DNA of 64,000 bases, taken from JAOPZW01 sp963788935 (GTDB lineage Bacteria; Actinomycetota; Thermoleophilia; Solirubrobacterales; Solirubrobacteraceae). The position numbers and the translations under genes are program-made. The DNA lies in the NCBI GenBank assembly GCA_963788935.1, contig CAWBIM010000006.1, positions 682,001 through 746,000 on the forward strand, given 5' to 3'. The notes below the pieces were generated by a model. The model saw nothing but the letters and a program-made list of their open reading frames with translations, made no database searches and was not told the origin of the DNA. This document shows positions 40,795-51,344 of the stretch, piece by piece. Within the stretch, counting starts at the first letter, position 1. Every line of letters starts with the position of its first letter.

Positions 40795-42519
40795 ATGAGG
40801 ACGGGGCCGAACCCCCCCGGCCGACGTTCGTCCTCATGCCTTGCGGCGACGGTGGGGGCGCTGGCCGCCGCGCTCCTCGTGAGCGCGGCGCCTGCCCCGG
40901 CCTCGACCGCCGCCCCGCGTGCCGCGCGGGTCGTGGTGGTCGAACGCTCACCGTCCTCACCCGCCGCCGAGCGCACCGTGCGCCGGCTCGGCGGGTCCGT
41001 CGGACGCCCGCTTCCGCTCGCGGGGGCCTTCGCCGCCCGCGTGCCGAGGACCGCCGTCCCGGCCCTGCGCCGCGCCTCTTCCGTCGCGGGCGTCTGGAAC
41101 GACGCCCGTGTGGCGATGCGCAGCGGCCGCGACTGCACGGGCGACTCGGCCTGCTACGACACGCTGCCCCCGGAGGCGACCTGGCAGCGCGCGATCGGGC
41201 TCGACCGCGTGCCGAACAAGTACCAGGGCGAGGGCGTCACGGTCGCGAGCGTCGACACCGGGGTGACGCCGACCGCGAACCTCGGCCCGCGCGTCGTCGC
41301 GAAGGTCGACCTGACGAGCGAGCGCGACGGCCTCGACCACTTCGGCCACGGCACGCACATGGCCGGCGTCATCGCCGGGGACGGCAGCACGAGCTCCGGC
41401 CAGTTCGAGGGCGCCGCCCCGGAGACGCGGATCGTCTCGGTCAAGGTCGCCGGCTGGGACGGCGCGACCGACGTCTCGACGGTGATCGCCGGCCTGCAGT
41501 GGGTCGTCTCCAACCGCGCCCGCTACAACATCCGGGTCGTCAACCTGTCGTGGGGAACCGACGCCGCCACCGGCTACGGCGTCGACCCGCTCGACCGCGC
41601 GGTCGAGCGGGCCTGGCAGGCCGGCCTCGTCGTCGTCGTCTCGGCCGGCAACCAGGGCCCGGCCGCCGGCACCGTCGCCAAGCCCGCCGACGACCCGTAC
41701 GTCATCACGGTCGGCGCGGCGGACACGGCCGGCACCGCCGACGAGGCGGACGACACCGTGGCCGCGTTCTCGAGCCGCGGACCGACGCCCGACGGCATCG
41801 CGAAGCCGGACCTCCTCGCGCCCGGCGTCTCGATCGTCTCCGACCGCGCGCCCGCCTCGACCATCGACACGTTCCGGCCGACCGCACGGCTCGGCCCGAC
41901 GATGTTCAAGGGCTCGGGCACGTCGCAGGCGTCGGCGGTCGTCGCCGGCATCGCGGCGCGCCTCGTCGACATCGACCCGACGATCACGAACGACGAGGTC
42001 AAGGGCGTCCTCACCGCGACCGCCGACCACCGGCTCGCCGGCCCGGCCGGCGGCGCGGGGGTCGTCGACGCGCTCGCCGCGACGACCGCCGCGACGCCGC
42101 CGAAGAAGGGCCCGGCGCCGATCCTGCCCGTGGCCAACGCGGGCCTGAAGCCCTCGACCGGCACGGCCTCGCTCGAGTCGAGTCGCGGGACCCTCCGCGT
42201 CTACACGGACGTCGACGGCGATGGCAGCGCCGATCCCGTGGTGGGCGACGTCGACGCGCTCGGCCGCGCCTGGAACCCGGGCGCGTACGCCGCCGCGCAG
42301 TGGACGCTCGCGACGTGGGTGGGCTCGCCGTGGGCGTCGCTGGTCTCGGAGCTCACCGGCGCGCTCGGGCTCGCGCCCTCCGGACCGGCGGCGCCCCGCG
42401 TCTCCTGGGATCCCGCGTCCTTCGGTGCGCACTCGGCGCTCGAGGCGGGCTGGGACGCGAAGTTCTGGGGCGCGAAGTTCTGGGGCGCCAAGTTCTGGGG
42501 CACCGACTCGTGGCAGTAG
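40795..42519 (+). CDS. Secreted S8 subtilisin-like serine protease with C-terminal AKFWG repeats
   Basis: This is an extracellular protease, 574 aa. A signal sequence (LAATVGALAAALLVSAAPAPAS) is followed by an I9-like propeptide (about 43-105) and the catalytic domain: Asp154 (VASVDTGV), His185 (HFGHGTHMAG), oxyanion Asn (SAGNQGP) and Ser (GSGTSQASAVVAG). After a spacer, the C-terminus has three AKFWG repeats ending SWQ. An ATG at 40747 would add 16 residues. The stop lies inside the next gene (10-bp overlap with the kinase GTG at 42510), so the protease and two kinases are one unit. Confidence 0.92.
   Translation: MRTGPNPPGRRSSSCLAATVGALAAALLVSAAPAPASTAAPRAARVVVVERSPSSPAAERTVRRLGGSVGRPLPLAGAFAARVPRTAVPALRRASSVAGVWNDARVAMRSGRDCTGDSACYDTLPPEATWQRAIGLDRVPNKYQGEGVTVASVDTGVTPTANLGPRVVAKVDLTSERDGLDHFGHGTHMAGVIAGDGSTSSGQFEGAAPETRIVSVKVAGWDGATDVSTVIAGLQWVVSNRARYNIRVVNLSWGTDAATGYGVDPLDRAVERAWQAGLVVVVSAGNQGPAAGTVAKPADDPYVITVGAADTAGTADEADDTVAAFSSRGPTPDGIAKPDLLAPGVSIVSDRAPASTIDTFRPTARLGPTMFKGSGTSQASAVVAGIAARLVDIDPTITNDEVKGVLTATADHRLAGPAGGAGVVDALAATTAATPPKKGPAPILPVANAGLKPSTGTASLESSRGTLRVYTDVDGDGSADPVVGDVDALGRAWNPGAYAAAQWTLATWVGSPWASLVSELTGALGLAPSGPAAPRVSWDPASFGAHSALEAGWDAKFWGAKFWGAKFWGTDSWQ
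42457..42501 (+). repeat. Three 15-bp repeats coding AKFWG
   Basis: Three adjacent 15-bp units, nearly identical at DNA level (only one third-position change), encode AKFWG-AKFWG-AKFWG (with Gly-Ala junctions) at the very end of the subtilisin. Confidence 0.85.
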
Positions 42520-44021
42520 CCGCCGCCGCCGCGCCGCGCCTGCCGGCGCCCGCGCGCCTGCTCATCGCGTTCGTCTCGGCCGCCGGCGCGGCCGCGCTCG
42601 CCTTCCGGCTCGCCCAGGTCACCGACGCGCCGCTCGAGACCCTCGGCGCCGCGCTCGCGATCATGCTCGCGAGCGTCGCCGCCGACCGCTTCACGCTGTC
42701 GGTCTCGCACGGCGGCGAGGAGGAGGAGTTCTCGCTCGCGGACGCGGTGTGGGTCGCGGCCATCGTCCTGGCCCCGCCCGGGGCGCCGACGCTCGGCGCC
42801 GCCGCCGGCGCCCTGTGCTGGCAGCTCGCCCGCCGGCTGCCCGCGACGAAGACGATCTTCAACGTCGGCCAGGTCGCGCTCGCGCTGACCGCCGCCGAGG
42901 TCATCTGGGGCCTCGCCGGGACCACGCCGAGCCCCGATGAGACCGGCGCCTGGGCGCTCGGCGCCGCCGCCGCGGGCGCGGCCTTCCTCGTCAACGCGAC
43001 GACGGTCGCGCTCGTGATCTCGCTCGTCGGTGGCCAGTCGTTCCGCACGATGCTCCTCGGCAGCCTGCGCGTCAGCTCACTGCAGTGGGTCGGCAACCTC
43101 GCGATCGGCCTGCTCGCCGCGCTCGCGTGGCACGTCAACCCGGCGGGCCTCGTGCTCGTCGCGGTGCCGCTCGGCCTCGTCTACCTCGCCTACCGCGAGT
43201 GGGTCGCGGGCCTCGTCGAGCGCGAGCAGATGGAGGACATGGCCGCCACCGCCGAGCGCATCGCGCGCGACGGCGACCCGGCCGCCCGTCTGCCGATGGC
43301 GGGCCGCGAGGGGCGCCTCGCGCAGCTCACGGCGAGCCTGAACCGGATGCTCGAGCAGCTCGACCGCGCCTTCGGCCGCGACCGCCACCTGCTGAAGGAG
43401 GCGTCGGACGAGCTCCACGACCCGGTGCGGGCGATCCGCCGCGAGCTCGCGATGCTCGGCCACGAGGCCGACGCCGACGAGGCCGCCGCCGCCCGTGTGC
43501 GGCTCTACCGTCACCTCGATCGCGTCGACCAGGTGCTCGGCGAGATGGAGGCCGTCGCGAGCGCGGGCCGCCCCGGCGCCGTCCGGCCGACCTCGGTCGA
43601 GCTCAGCCCGTTCCTCGAGCGCGTCGGCGCGCGGGCGCGCACCCTGCTCGACGACCGCCTGACCGTCGCGATGCTGCCCCCGGAGGCCATCGCCCGGCTC
43701 GACGCGACGTGGGTCGAGCGCGCGCTGCTGCACATGCTCGACAACGCCGCGATCCACGGGCGCTGCTCCTCGCCCGTGCACCTGAGCGCGCAGAGCGTGC
43801 CCGGCGGCTGGCGCTTCGAGGTCGCCGACGAGGGCGGCGGCGTGCCCGCGGGCCACGAGGAGGCCGTGTTCGAGCCCTTCTACCGCGCGGGCACCATCCC
43901 CGGCCGCGCCGGCCTCGGGCTCGCGCTCGTGCGCAGCGTCGCCGAGGCCCACGGCGGGTCGACCGGGATCCACAACCGTCCCGGCGTCGGGGCGACGTTC
44001 TGGCTGCGGGTGCCGGCATGA
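42510..44021 (+). CDS. Membrane histidine kinase-like protein lacking the canonical H-box histidine
   Basis: This is a 503-aa sensor. Residues 15-230 form about six to seven membrane helices, then a HAMP-like segment (240-290). At the dimerisation helix the usual SHELRTPL is SDELHDPV: Asp300 replaces the phospho-accepting His and a His occurs three residues later (303). The ATPase domain is complete (N-box MLDNAAIHG, G1 VADEGGGVP, F-box VFEPFYRAG, G2 GLGLALVRS). It may bind ATP without normal autophosphorylation. The GTG overlaps the protease end; its stop overlaps the next kinase (ATGA). Confidence 0.88.
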   Translation: MAVAAAAAPRLPAPARLLIAFVSAAGAAALAFRLAQVTDAPLETLGAALAIMLASVAADRFTLSVSHGGEEEEFSLADAVWVAAIVLAPPGAPTLGAAAGALCWQLARRLPATKTIFNVGQVALALTAAEVIWGLAGTTPSPDETGAWALGAAAAGAAFLVNATTVALVISLVGGQSFRTMLLGSLRVSSLQWVGNLAIGLLAALAWHVNPAGLVLVAVPLGLVYLAYREWVAGLVEREQMEDMAATAERIARDGDPAARLPMAGREGRLAQLTASLNRMLEQLDRAFGRDRHLLKEASDELHDPVRAIRRELAMLGHEADADEAAAARVRLYRHLDRVDQVLGEMEAVASAGRPGAVRPTSVELSPFLERVGARARTLLDDRLTVAMLPPEAIARLDATWVERALLHMLDNAAIHGRCSSPVHLSAQSVPGGWRFEVADEGGGVPAGHEEAVFEPFYRAGTIPGRAGLGLALVRSVAEAHGGSTGIHNRPGVGATFWLRVPA

Positions 44022-45445
44022 GCGCGCGCGCCACGAGCCTGCGCAACGTCATGAAGACGCGGCCGGCCGCGGCGCTCGAGGCCGAGCAGAGCTCCGGGCG
44101 CTGGCAGCGCGCGTCCAGTCGCCGCGTCGCCCTCGCCCAGTTCGCGCTGTGCGGCATCGCGCTGCTGATCGTCGTCGCGACGATCGGCGCGGTCGCCCTG
44201 CGCCACGTCGCCCGCGAGGAGGCGCTCCGCGACGCCCGCGCGCTGACCGCCGCGCTCTCGCGCGGGGTCATCGAGCCGGCCGTGACCCCCGACGTCGTCG
44301 CGGGCGACCCGGCCGCGCTGCGCCGCCTCGACCGCCTCGTCCATCAGCGCGTCCTCGGCCCCCCCGACCCCGACAAGCCCGAGGACAGCTCGATCATCCG
44401 CGTCAAGGTCTGGGCGACCGACGGGCGCATCGTCTACTCCGACGAGCCACGGCTGATCAACCGGCGCTTCCCGCTCCCCGAGGACCTCCGCGAGGCGCTC
44501 GAGGAGCGCAAGACGAGCGCGGACGTCAGCGATCTCGCGCGGCCCGAGAACCGCTTCGAGCGCGGGCGCGGCCGGCTCGTCGAGGTCTACGAGCCGCTCC
44601 GCGTCGCCGGGAGCCCCCAGGACAAGCTCCTCCTCGAGGCCTACCACCCGGCGCGGGACATCAGCGATGCGAGCGTCCGGATCCTGCGGTCCTTCCTGCC
44701 GGTCGCGCTGGCCCTGCTGATCGCCCTCGCGCTGGCCCAGCTCCCGCTCGCCTGGTTCCTCGACCGCCGGGTCCGCGCCGACGAGCGCGAGCGCGAGCAG
44801 CTGACCCGCGCCGGCGAGGACGCGCTCGAGACCGAGCGCCGCCGGATCGCCGCGGAGCTGCACGACGGCGTGGTCCAGGACCTCGCCGGCGTCGCGTACG
44901 AGCTGCAGGCGGCCGCCGACCGGCTGCCGGCGGGCAACGGCCACGACCCCGAGCTGGGCGACGCGCTGCGGCGCGGCGCCGGCGTGTGCCGCGGGAGCAT
45001 GCGCGCGCTCCGGGCGCTGCTCGTGGACCTGTACCCGTCCGAGCGCCGCGAGCAGGGCCTCGACGCGGCCGTCGAGGCGCTCGCCCGCCCCCTGCGGGAG
45101 CGGGGCGTCGACGTCGCCGTCGACATGGACGTCGGCGGCCGCCTGCCCAGTGCGACGACCGAGCTCGTCTACCGCGCCGTCCAGGAGGCGCTGCGCAACG
45201 TCGACCGCCACGCCGCGGCGCGGACGGCCAGCGTCGCGCTGCGCCGCGAGGGCGACACGGTGACGCTCGTCGTCGAGGACGACGGCCGGGGCATGACCGG
45301 CGACAACCTGCGCGAGCAGCACGCGGCAGGACACATGGGGCTCGCGCTGCTCGCCGACGGCGTCGCGGCCCGGGGCGGCTCGCTGTCGATCGAGTCCGAG
45401 CCCGGCACCGGCACCCGCGTGCAGGTCTCGTTCCCGCGCGACTGA
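44018..45445 (+). CDS. NarL-family sensor histidine kinase (HisKA_3)
   Basis: This is a membrane sensor kinase, 475 aa. Two helices (about 38-62 and 222-248) bracket an extracytoplasmic sensor of about 160 residues (TDGRIVYSDEPRLINRRFPL resembles a Cache/PAS-like strand). The HisKA_3 motif is intact, with phospho-accepting His282 (RRIAAELHDGVVQDLAG). The HATPase_c domain has N-box EALRNVDRHA and G-box VEDDGRGM. It is the proper type to phosphorylate the LuxR-type regulator encoded divergently at 39899-40544. Its ATG overlaps the preceding kinase stop. Confidence 0.93.
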   Translation: MSARATSLRNVMKTRPAAALEAEQSSGRWQRASSRRVALAQFALCGIALLIVVATIGAVALRHVAREEALRDARALTAALSRGVIEPAVTPDVVAGDPAALRRLDRLVHQRVLGPPDPDKPEDSSIIRVKVWATDGRIVYSDEPRLINRRFPLPEDLREALEERKTSADVSDLARPENRFERGRGRLVEVYEPLRVAGSPQDKLLLEAYHPARDISDASVRILRSFLPVALALLIALALAQLPLAWFLDRRVRADEREREQLTRAGEDALETERRRIAAELHDGVVQDLAGVAYELQAAADRLPAGNGHDPELGDALRRGAGVCRGSMRALRALLVDLYPSERREQGLDAAVEALARPLRERGVDVAVDMDVGGRLPSATTELVYRAVQEALRNVDRHAAARTASVALRREGDTVTLVVEDDGRGMTGDNLREQHAAGHMGLALLADGVAARGGSLSIESEPGTGTRVQVSFPRD

Positions 45446-45516
45446 CGCGCCGCTTCTTCGCTCGTTCTTATCTCCCGTTGACCGGCCCCTTCAGGCCGTC
45501 CGCTTGGGTGTCGGCC

Positions 45517-45867
45517 ATGCCCCTCACCGCCGGCGCCACTGACACCGTCCGCTACGTCGGCGTCGCCGACTGGTGGGGCCCGCACGTCTGGGTCGAGGCC
45601 GACGGCACGCGCGGCGCGCTGCACGCCTGCGGCGAGGAGCTGATCGCCGGCTTCGCGTGGGGGACCCGCGGGATCGCGGCGCGCGAGCTCGCCCGGGCGA
45701 TCCTCGCCGACGCGACCGGCAACCCGGCGATCGCCGAGCGCTACTGCCGCGACATGACCCACGCGATCGTCGCGGGCCTCCCGCGCACGGGCTTCGAGCT
45801 CGACCGCGACGAGGTGCTCGCGTGGCTCGCGGACGCCGCGGCGCCCCGCCACGCCTGGGCCGCGTAG
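45517..45867 (+). CDS. DUF6166-like small protein
   Basis: This is a 116-aa soluble protein. The body pattern FAWGTRGIAARELARAILAD, then ERYCRDMTHAIVAGLPRTGF and VLAWL, matches my recollection of DUF6166, a family without known function. There is no signal or membrane segment. The ATG at 45517 follows a 71-bp gap after the kinase. Its stop codon directly abuts the stop of the convergent gene at 45868, leaving no room for a terminator. Confidence 0.7.
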   Translation: MPLTAGATDTVRYVGVADWWGPHVWVEADGTRGALHACGEELIAGFAWGTRGIAARELARAILADATGNPAIAERYCRDMTHAIVAGLPRTGFELDRDEVLAWLADAAAPRHAWAA

Positions 45868-46188
45868 TCAGCCCGGCTCGCCGTCCGCGTCCAGCAGCGC
45901 CTGGACGGAGGCGACCTTGTCCTCGAGCGTCTGCTCGCGGTCGCGGCGCTCGTCGAGCTTGAGGATCGAGTAGACGCGCGGGATCCCCATCTCGAACGGG
46001 ACGGCGTGCAGCTCCCCGGCGAGCGCGAGGATGTCCGCGGTCGACCCCTCGAGCGAGGTTCCCATCGCGTGCATCGTGTAGCGCACGCGCTCCTGCGCCG
46101 CGAGCCGGCGCTGGATCTCGGCGATGTAGCGGCTCGCGCTCGCCTCGGCGCGGCCGAGGGCGATGACGGTCAGGTCGGCGGTGGCCAT
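45868..46188 (-). CDS. MTH1187/YqgV family thiamine-binding-type protein
   Basis: This is a small ferredoxin-like-fold protein, 106 aa. The core TADLTVIALGR, then YTMHAMGTSLEGSTADILAL and PRVYSILKLDERRDREQTLE, is the classic MTH1187 pattern. Family members bind thiamine or related ligands. The ATG at 46188 was chosen because the conserved strand begins at residue 3. Upstream is a 74-bp gap, then the zinc-ribbon gene in the same direction. Confidence 0.85.
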   Translation of the reverse strand: MATADLTVIALGRAEASASRYIAEIQRRLAAQERVRYTMHAMGTSLEGSTADILALAGELHAVPFEMGIPRVYSILKLDERRDREQTLEDKVASVQALLDADGEPG

Positions 46189-46262
46189 GGGCGGAGTCAG
46201 GGCGCCGAGAAGCCTCCGGGTCATCGCCCGGTGTGTATACCGCGCCGGCGGGTGGTCAATCC

Positions 46263-46547
46263 CTACCAGGCCTGGGAGGTCCCGCAATGCGGGCACGCGA
46301 CCGACGCCGAGACGTCGGCCTCCCAGACGAAGCCACACCCGCACGCGTACTGCGCGCGGTCATCCGGACCCCCCGAAGCGCGAAGGCGCCGCTCGTCGAA
46401 GAGATCGTCCTCCGCGCCGGGGGCGCGGGATTCCGGTTCGGGCTCCGCCACCTCGGTGGCAGGGGCCTCGCGCCGGAGGACGGTCTTCCGACGAAGCGGG
46501 CCACCGCGGTGGCGCGTTTCGCTCTGTCGATTCGTTCTGACGCGCAT
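46263..46547 (-). CDS. Small zinc-ribbon protein
   Basis: This is a 94-aa basic protein of unknown role. The first 60 residues are charged and low in structure. The last 25 residues form a zinc ribbon with two cysteine pairs, CGC (in YACGCGFVW) and CPHC, ending GTSQAW. A GTG at 46571 is an alternative start. It is divergent from ccmE across a 180-bp gap that carries a GTTAACG palindrome. Codon use is less GC-biased than in its neighbours. Confidence 0.65.
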   Translation of the reverse strand: MRVRTNRQSETRHRGGPLRRKTVLRREAPATEVAEPEPESRAPGAEDDLFDERRLRASGGPDDRAQYACGCGFVWEADVSASVACPHCGTSQAW

Positions 46548-46603
46548 CGTGTCTACGTCTATAGGACGCACAAAGACCCTGAAGGTTTCGCAAACGACGC
46601 GCG

Positions 46604-46619
46604 GTTAACGTGCGTTAAC
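46604..46619. promoter_or_regulatory. Palindrome GTTAACG-TG-CGTTAAC
   Basis: A perfect 16-bp palindrome lies in the 180-bp gap between the divergent zinc-ribbon gene and ccmE. It is the most AT-rich patch nearby and is a good operator candidate. A possible ccmE -10 (CATACT, 46710-46715) lies 13 bases before the ATG. Confidence 0.55.
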
Positions 46620-46727
46620 GCTCCGGCCGATAAAGAGACTGACCCGGCGCTGCGATGTCCGGCAGGACGGTCTGCGGGATTCGACGGCGCCACCCACCGA
46701 ACCGTTCGGCATACTGAAACGCACGCG

Positions 46728-47144
46728 ATGAACCCTGCACGCAAGCGCCGCATCCGCCTCGTCGTCGCGCTGACCGCCGCCACGCTGCTGGCCAGCGCGC
46801 TCATCTACACCAGCTTCTCCGCCTCGAGCGAGGCGGTCACGCCGAGCAAGCTCGCGGCGAGCGCCGCGACCGGCCGCGCCTACCAGCTGACCGGCAAGGT
46901 CGTGGACGGCTCCGTCCGCGACATCCCCGGCGGCAAGACCTTCCGCGTCCGCGACCGCAACGGCACGCAGTCCGTGCCGGTGCGCTACGTCGGCGCCGTG
47001 CCCGACCCGTTCCGCGAGGGCCGCGAGGTCATCGTCACGGTGCACAAGCAGGGCGGGACGTTCGTCGGCGAGCGCGACTCGTTGGTGACGAAGTGCCCGT
47101 CGAAGTTCTCCGACACCCCCAAGACGCCCGGCCAGCAGACCTGA
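46728..47144 (+). CDS. ccmE: Cytochrome c maturation haem chaperone CcmE, Cys-type
   Basis: This membrane-anchored haem chaperone has 138 aa. One N-terminal helix (LVVALTAATLLASALIY) is followed by the OB-fold (YQLTGKVVDGSVRDI, VPVRYVGAVPDPFREGREV). The usual haem-binding HxxxY is absent. In its place is TKCPSKF, with Cys123 and Phe127, resembling the CxxxY variants reported from some anaerobes and archaea, but with Phe for Tyr. It is followed after 10 bases by ccmF. Confidence 0.93.
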   Translation: MNPARKRRIRLVVALTAATLLASALIYTSFSASSEAVTPSKLAASAATGRAYQLTGKVVDGSVRDIPGGKTFRVRDRNGTQSVPVRYVGAVPDPFREGREVIVTVHKQGGTFVGERDSLVTKCPSKFSDTPKTPGQQT

Positions 47145-47154
47145 GGCCTGACTG

Positions 47155-49335
<2,181 letters not shown>

Positions 49336-49359
49336 CGTGTCCCGGTCGGAGACCGGCTC

Positions 49360-49671
49360 GTGGACGTTCTCGCCCCGATCATCGTCATCGTCGTCCTGAC
49401 GCTCGTCGTGCTGCTCGTCAGCGCGCCGCTGCGCGGCGGCGCGTCGGCTCGCGCCGAGGAGCGCGACGAGCTCCGCCGCGCGGACCTCGAGGCCGCGCGC
49501 GAGTCGAAGTACCGCGAGATCCGCGACGCCGAGCTCGACTTCCGCACCGGCAAGCTGTCCGAGGCCGATTGGCGCCAGCTGGACCGCGAGCTGCGCCGCG
49601 AGGCGATCGAGATCCTGCGGGGCCTCGACGAGCTGCCGCCGTCACCGACCGGCGTGCCGGCGAAGGACTAG
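49360..49671 (+). CDS. CcmI-like small membrane protein
   Basis: This is a 103-aa protein with one N-terminal helix (LAPIIVIVVLTLVVLLVSAPL) and a charged soluble part. The segment ESKYREIRDAELDFRTGKLSEADWRQL matches the N-terminal pattern of CcmI, which presents apocytochrome c. The TPR domain found in proteobacterial CcmI is absent. It follows ccmF by 24 bases. The GTG at 49360 was chosen for the complete helix. Confidence 0.75.
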   Translation: MDVLAPIIVIVVLTLVVLLVSAPLRGGASARAEERDELRRADLEAARESKYREIRDAELDFRTGKLSEADWRQLDRELRREAIEILRGLDELPPSPTGVPAKD

Positions 49672-49683
49672 CGCGCGCCGCAC

Positions 49684-49689
49684 TACAAT
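49684..49689 (+). promoter_or_regulatory. secG -10 box (leaderless)
   Basis: TACAAT, close to the -10 consensus, lies 7 bases before the secG ATG with no ribosome site between them. A leaderless secG mRNA is expected. Confidence 0.5.
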
Positions 49690-49696
49690 CGCCGCC

Positions 49697-49930
49697 ATGG
49701 AGCTGATCTTCTCCGTCATCCAGGTCGGGATCTCGATCGTCCTGATCTTCCTCATCCTCATGCACTCGGGGAAGGACGCGGGGCTGTCCGGCGCATTCGG
49801 CGTCGGCACGGGTCAGGGTCCGCTGGGCGGCGGCTCGCTCGTCGAGCGCAACCTGAACCGCTGGACGGTCGGCTTCGCGATCGCGTTCGCGGTGAACACG
49901 ATCATCCTGCTCAAGTCGCCCTGGGACTAG
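49697..49930 (+). CDS. secG: Preprotein translocase subunit SecG
   Basis: This accessory subunit of the SecYEG channel has 77 aa and two helices (VIQVGISIVLIFLILMHSG and FAIAFAVNTIILL). The conserved cytoplasmic loop (KDAGLSGAFGVGTGQGPLG) fits SecG. The usual position after tpiA is not kept here. The gene is convergent with the PmbA-like gene, 33 bp apart. Confidence 0.93.
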   Translation: MELIFSVIQVGISIVLIFLILMHSGKDAGLSGAFGVGTGQGPLGGGSLVERNLNRWTVGFAIAFAVNTIILLKSPWD

Positions 49931-49963
49931 CGGGGCGCCTTCGCGTCGCCGGCTCCGCGGGCG

Positions 49964-51344
49964 TCAGGCGCCCGCGACCGTCGCGCCCGTGATCCGGAAG
50001 CCGCCGGCCCGCAGCGCGGGCACGACCACGCCGGTGGCGAAGCGGCGGCCGTAGAACTCGGCCTCGGAGACGAGGCGCTGCTTCGACGTCAGCGCCTCGG
50101 TCGCCTCGAGGATCCGCAGCACCGAGTCGGTGAAGCGCACGTCGCGGACCGGGCGCGTGATCCGGCCGTCCTCGATGAGGAACGTGCCGTCGCGGGTCAT
50201 GCCGGTCAGCAGGGTCTGCTTCTCGTGGACGGCGTTGACGTACCAGAAGCGCGTCACGTAGAGGCCGCGCTCGATCGGGGCGGCGAGCTCGAGCTCGTCG
50301 GCCGCGCCGCCGCCGATGAGCACGAGGTTCATCGGGTGCGGGCCGAAGCCCCCGCCGCCCGGCGCGGTCGCGTGACCGGTCGAGCGCGCGCCGCCCCCCG
50401 CGCGGGCGGCCGAGCGCGTGTCGTGCACGACGCGGTGGGCGATGCCGTCCTGGATGAGCGGGACCGGGGCCTTCGGCACGCCCTCGAGGTCGAAGCCGCG
50501 GGGGAGCGTGCGCGCGAAGCGCGGCGAGTCGCTGAGGTTGATCGCGGGCGACGCGACGCGCGTGCCGAGCTTGCCGACGAGCGCGCCGCGGCCCTCGGCG
50601 TGCGCGAGGCCGTTGAAGGCGAGGAAGGCGAAGTAGTCGAGCAGCTCGCCGATCGCCTCGGGCTCGAGGACGACCGGGTACTCGCCCGGCTCGAGGTCGG
50701 CGGGCTCCTCGCGCGCGACCTTGGCCGTGGCGCGGGCGGCGATCGCGGCCGGGTCGATGCCCGCGGCGGCGACCGCCGTGTCCGAGCCCCAACCGGTGCG
50801 CCCGCCGTCGTCGCGGGCGATGACCTTCATGAACGCGTCGGTCAACCGCTCGGAGGCGCGGACGCCGCCCGACGAGGCGATCGCGGTCTCCACGTCGCCC
50901 GCCGTCCAGACGCCGAAGGCCTCGAGGCCGCGTTCCGCGCACGCCGCGAACGCGGCGGCGAGGGCGGCGCCCGCGACGCCGGGGTCGAGCTCGGCGGTGC
51001 GCGGCGTCGAAGCCGTCGGTCGCCGGGACCGGGGCGGCGTCGGGCAGGCCGGGGTACTCGCCGGCGCCGCCCGCCGCCGCGGCCGCCGCGCGCGCCGCGG
51101 CGTCGGCGCGGGCCGCGACGTCCCGCAGCCCCTCGTCGCTGAGGTCGTTCGTGTCGGCCGTGCCGGTGTGGCCTTCGTGGACGCGGAGGATCGAGACGCT
51201 GGTGTCGTCGACCTGCGTGGCCTGCGTGGGGTGCGAGCGGGCGAAGCGCGACAGCAGCGAGCGCTCGCGGGTGACCGTCGCCTGGGCGGCGCCGGTCGTG
51301 TGGCCGAGCGCGCGCTCGGCGATCTCGAGCGGCGCGCCGCTCAC
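49964..51344 (-). pseudogene. TldD/PmbA family protein, PmbA (TldE) type, apparent frameshift
   Basis: This is the partner subunit of the TldD-TldE protease, which matures or degrades small peptides. The first frame starts at the GTG at 51344 (APLEIAERALGHTTGAAQ, then SRFARSHPTQATQVDDTSVS). The second frame resumes with TAELDPGVAGAALAAAFAAC and runs to the normal C-terminus (FRITGATVAGA). Removing one base at 50997-51003 gives 459 aa. No HExxxH is present, as expected for the TldE subunit. Its start overlaps the tldD stop (GTGA). Confidence 0.88.

Noticed and set aside
39945..44021. A very long uninterrupted plus-strand frame leading into the first kinase
   Set aside because: Its upstream two thirds lie over the response regulator and subtilisin in other frames and show no domain; GC-rich DNA rarely forms stop codons. 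Only the part from 42510 is a gene.
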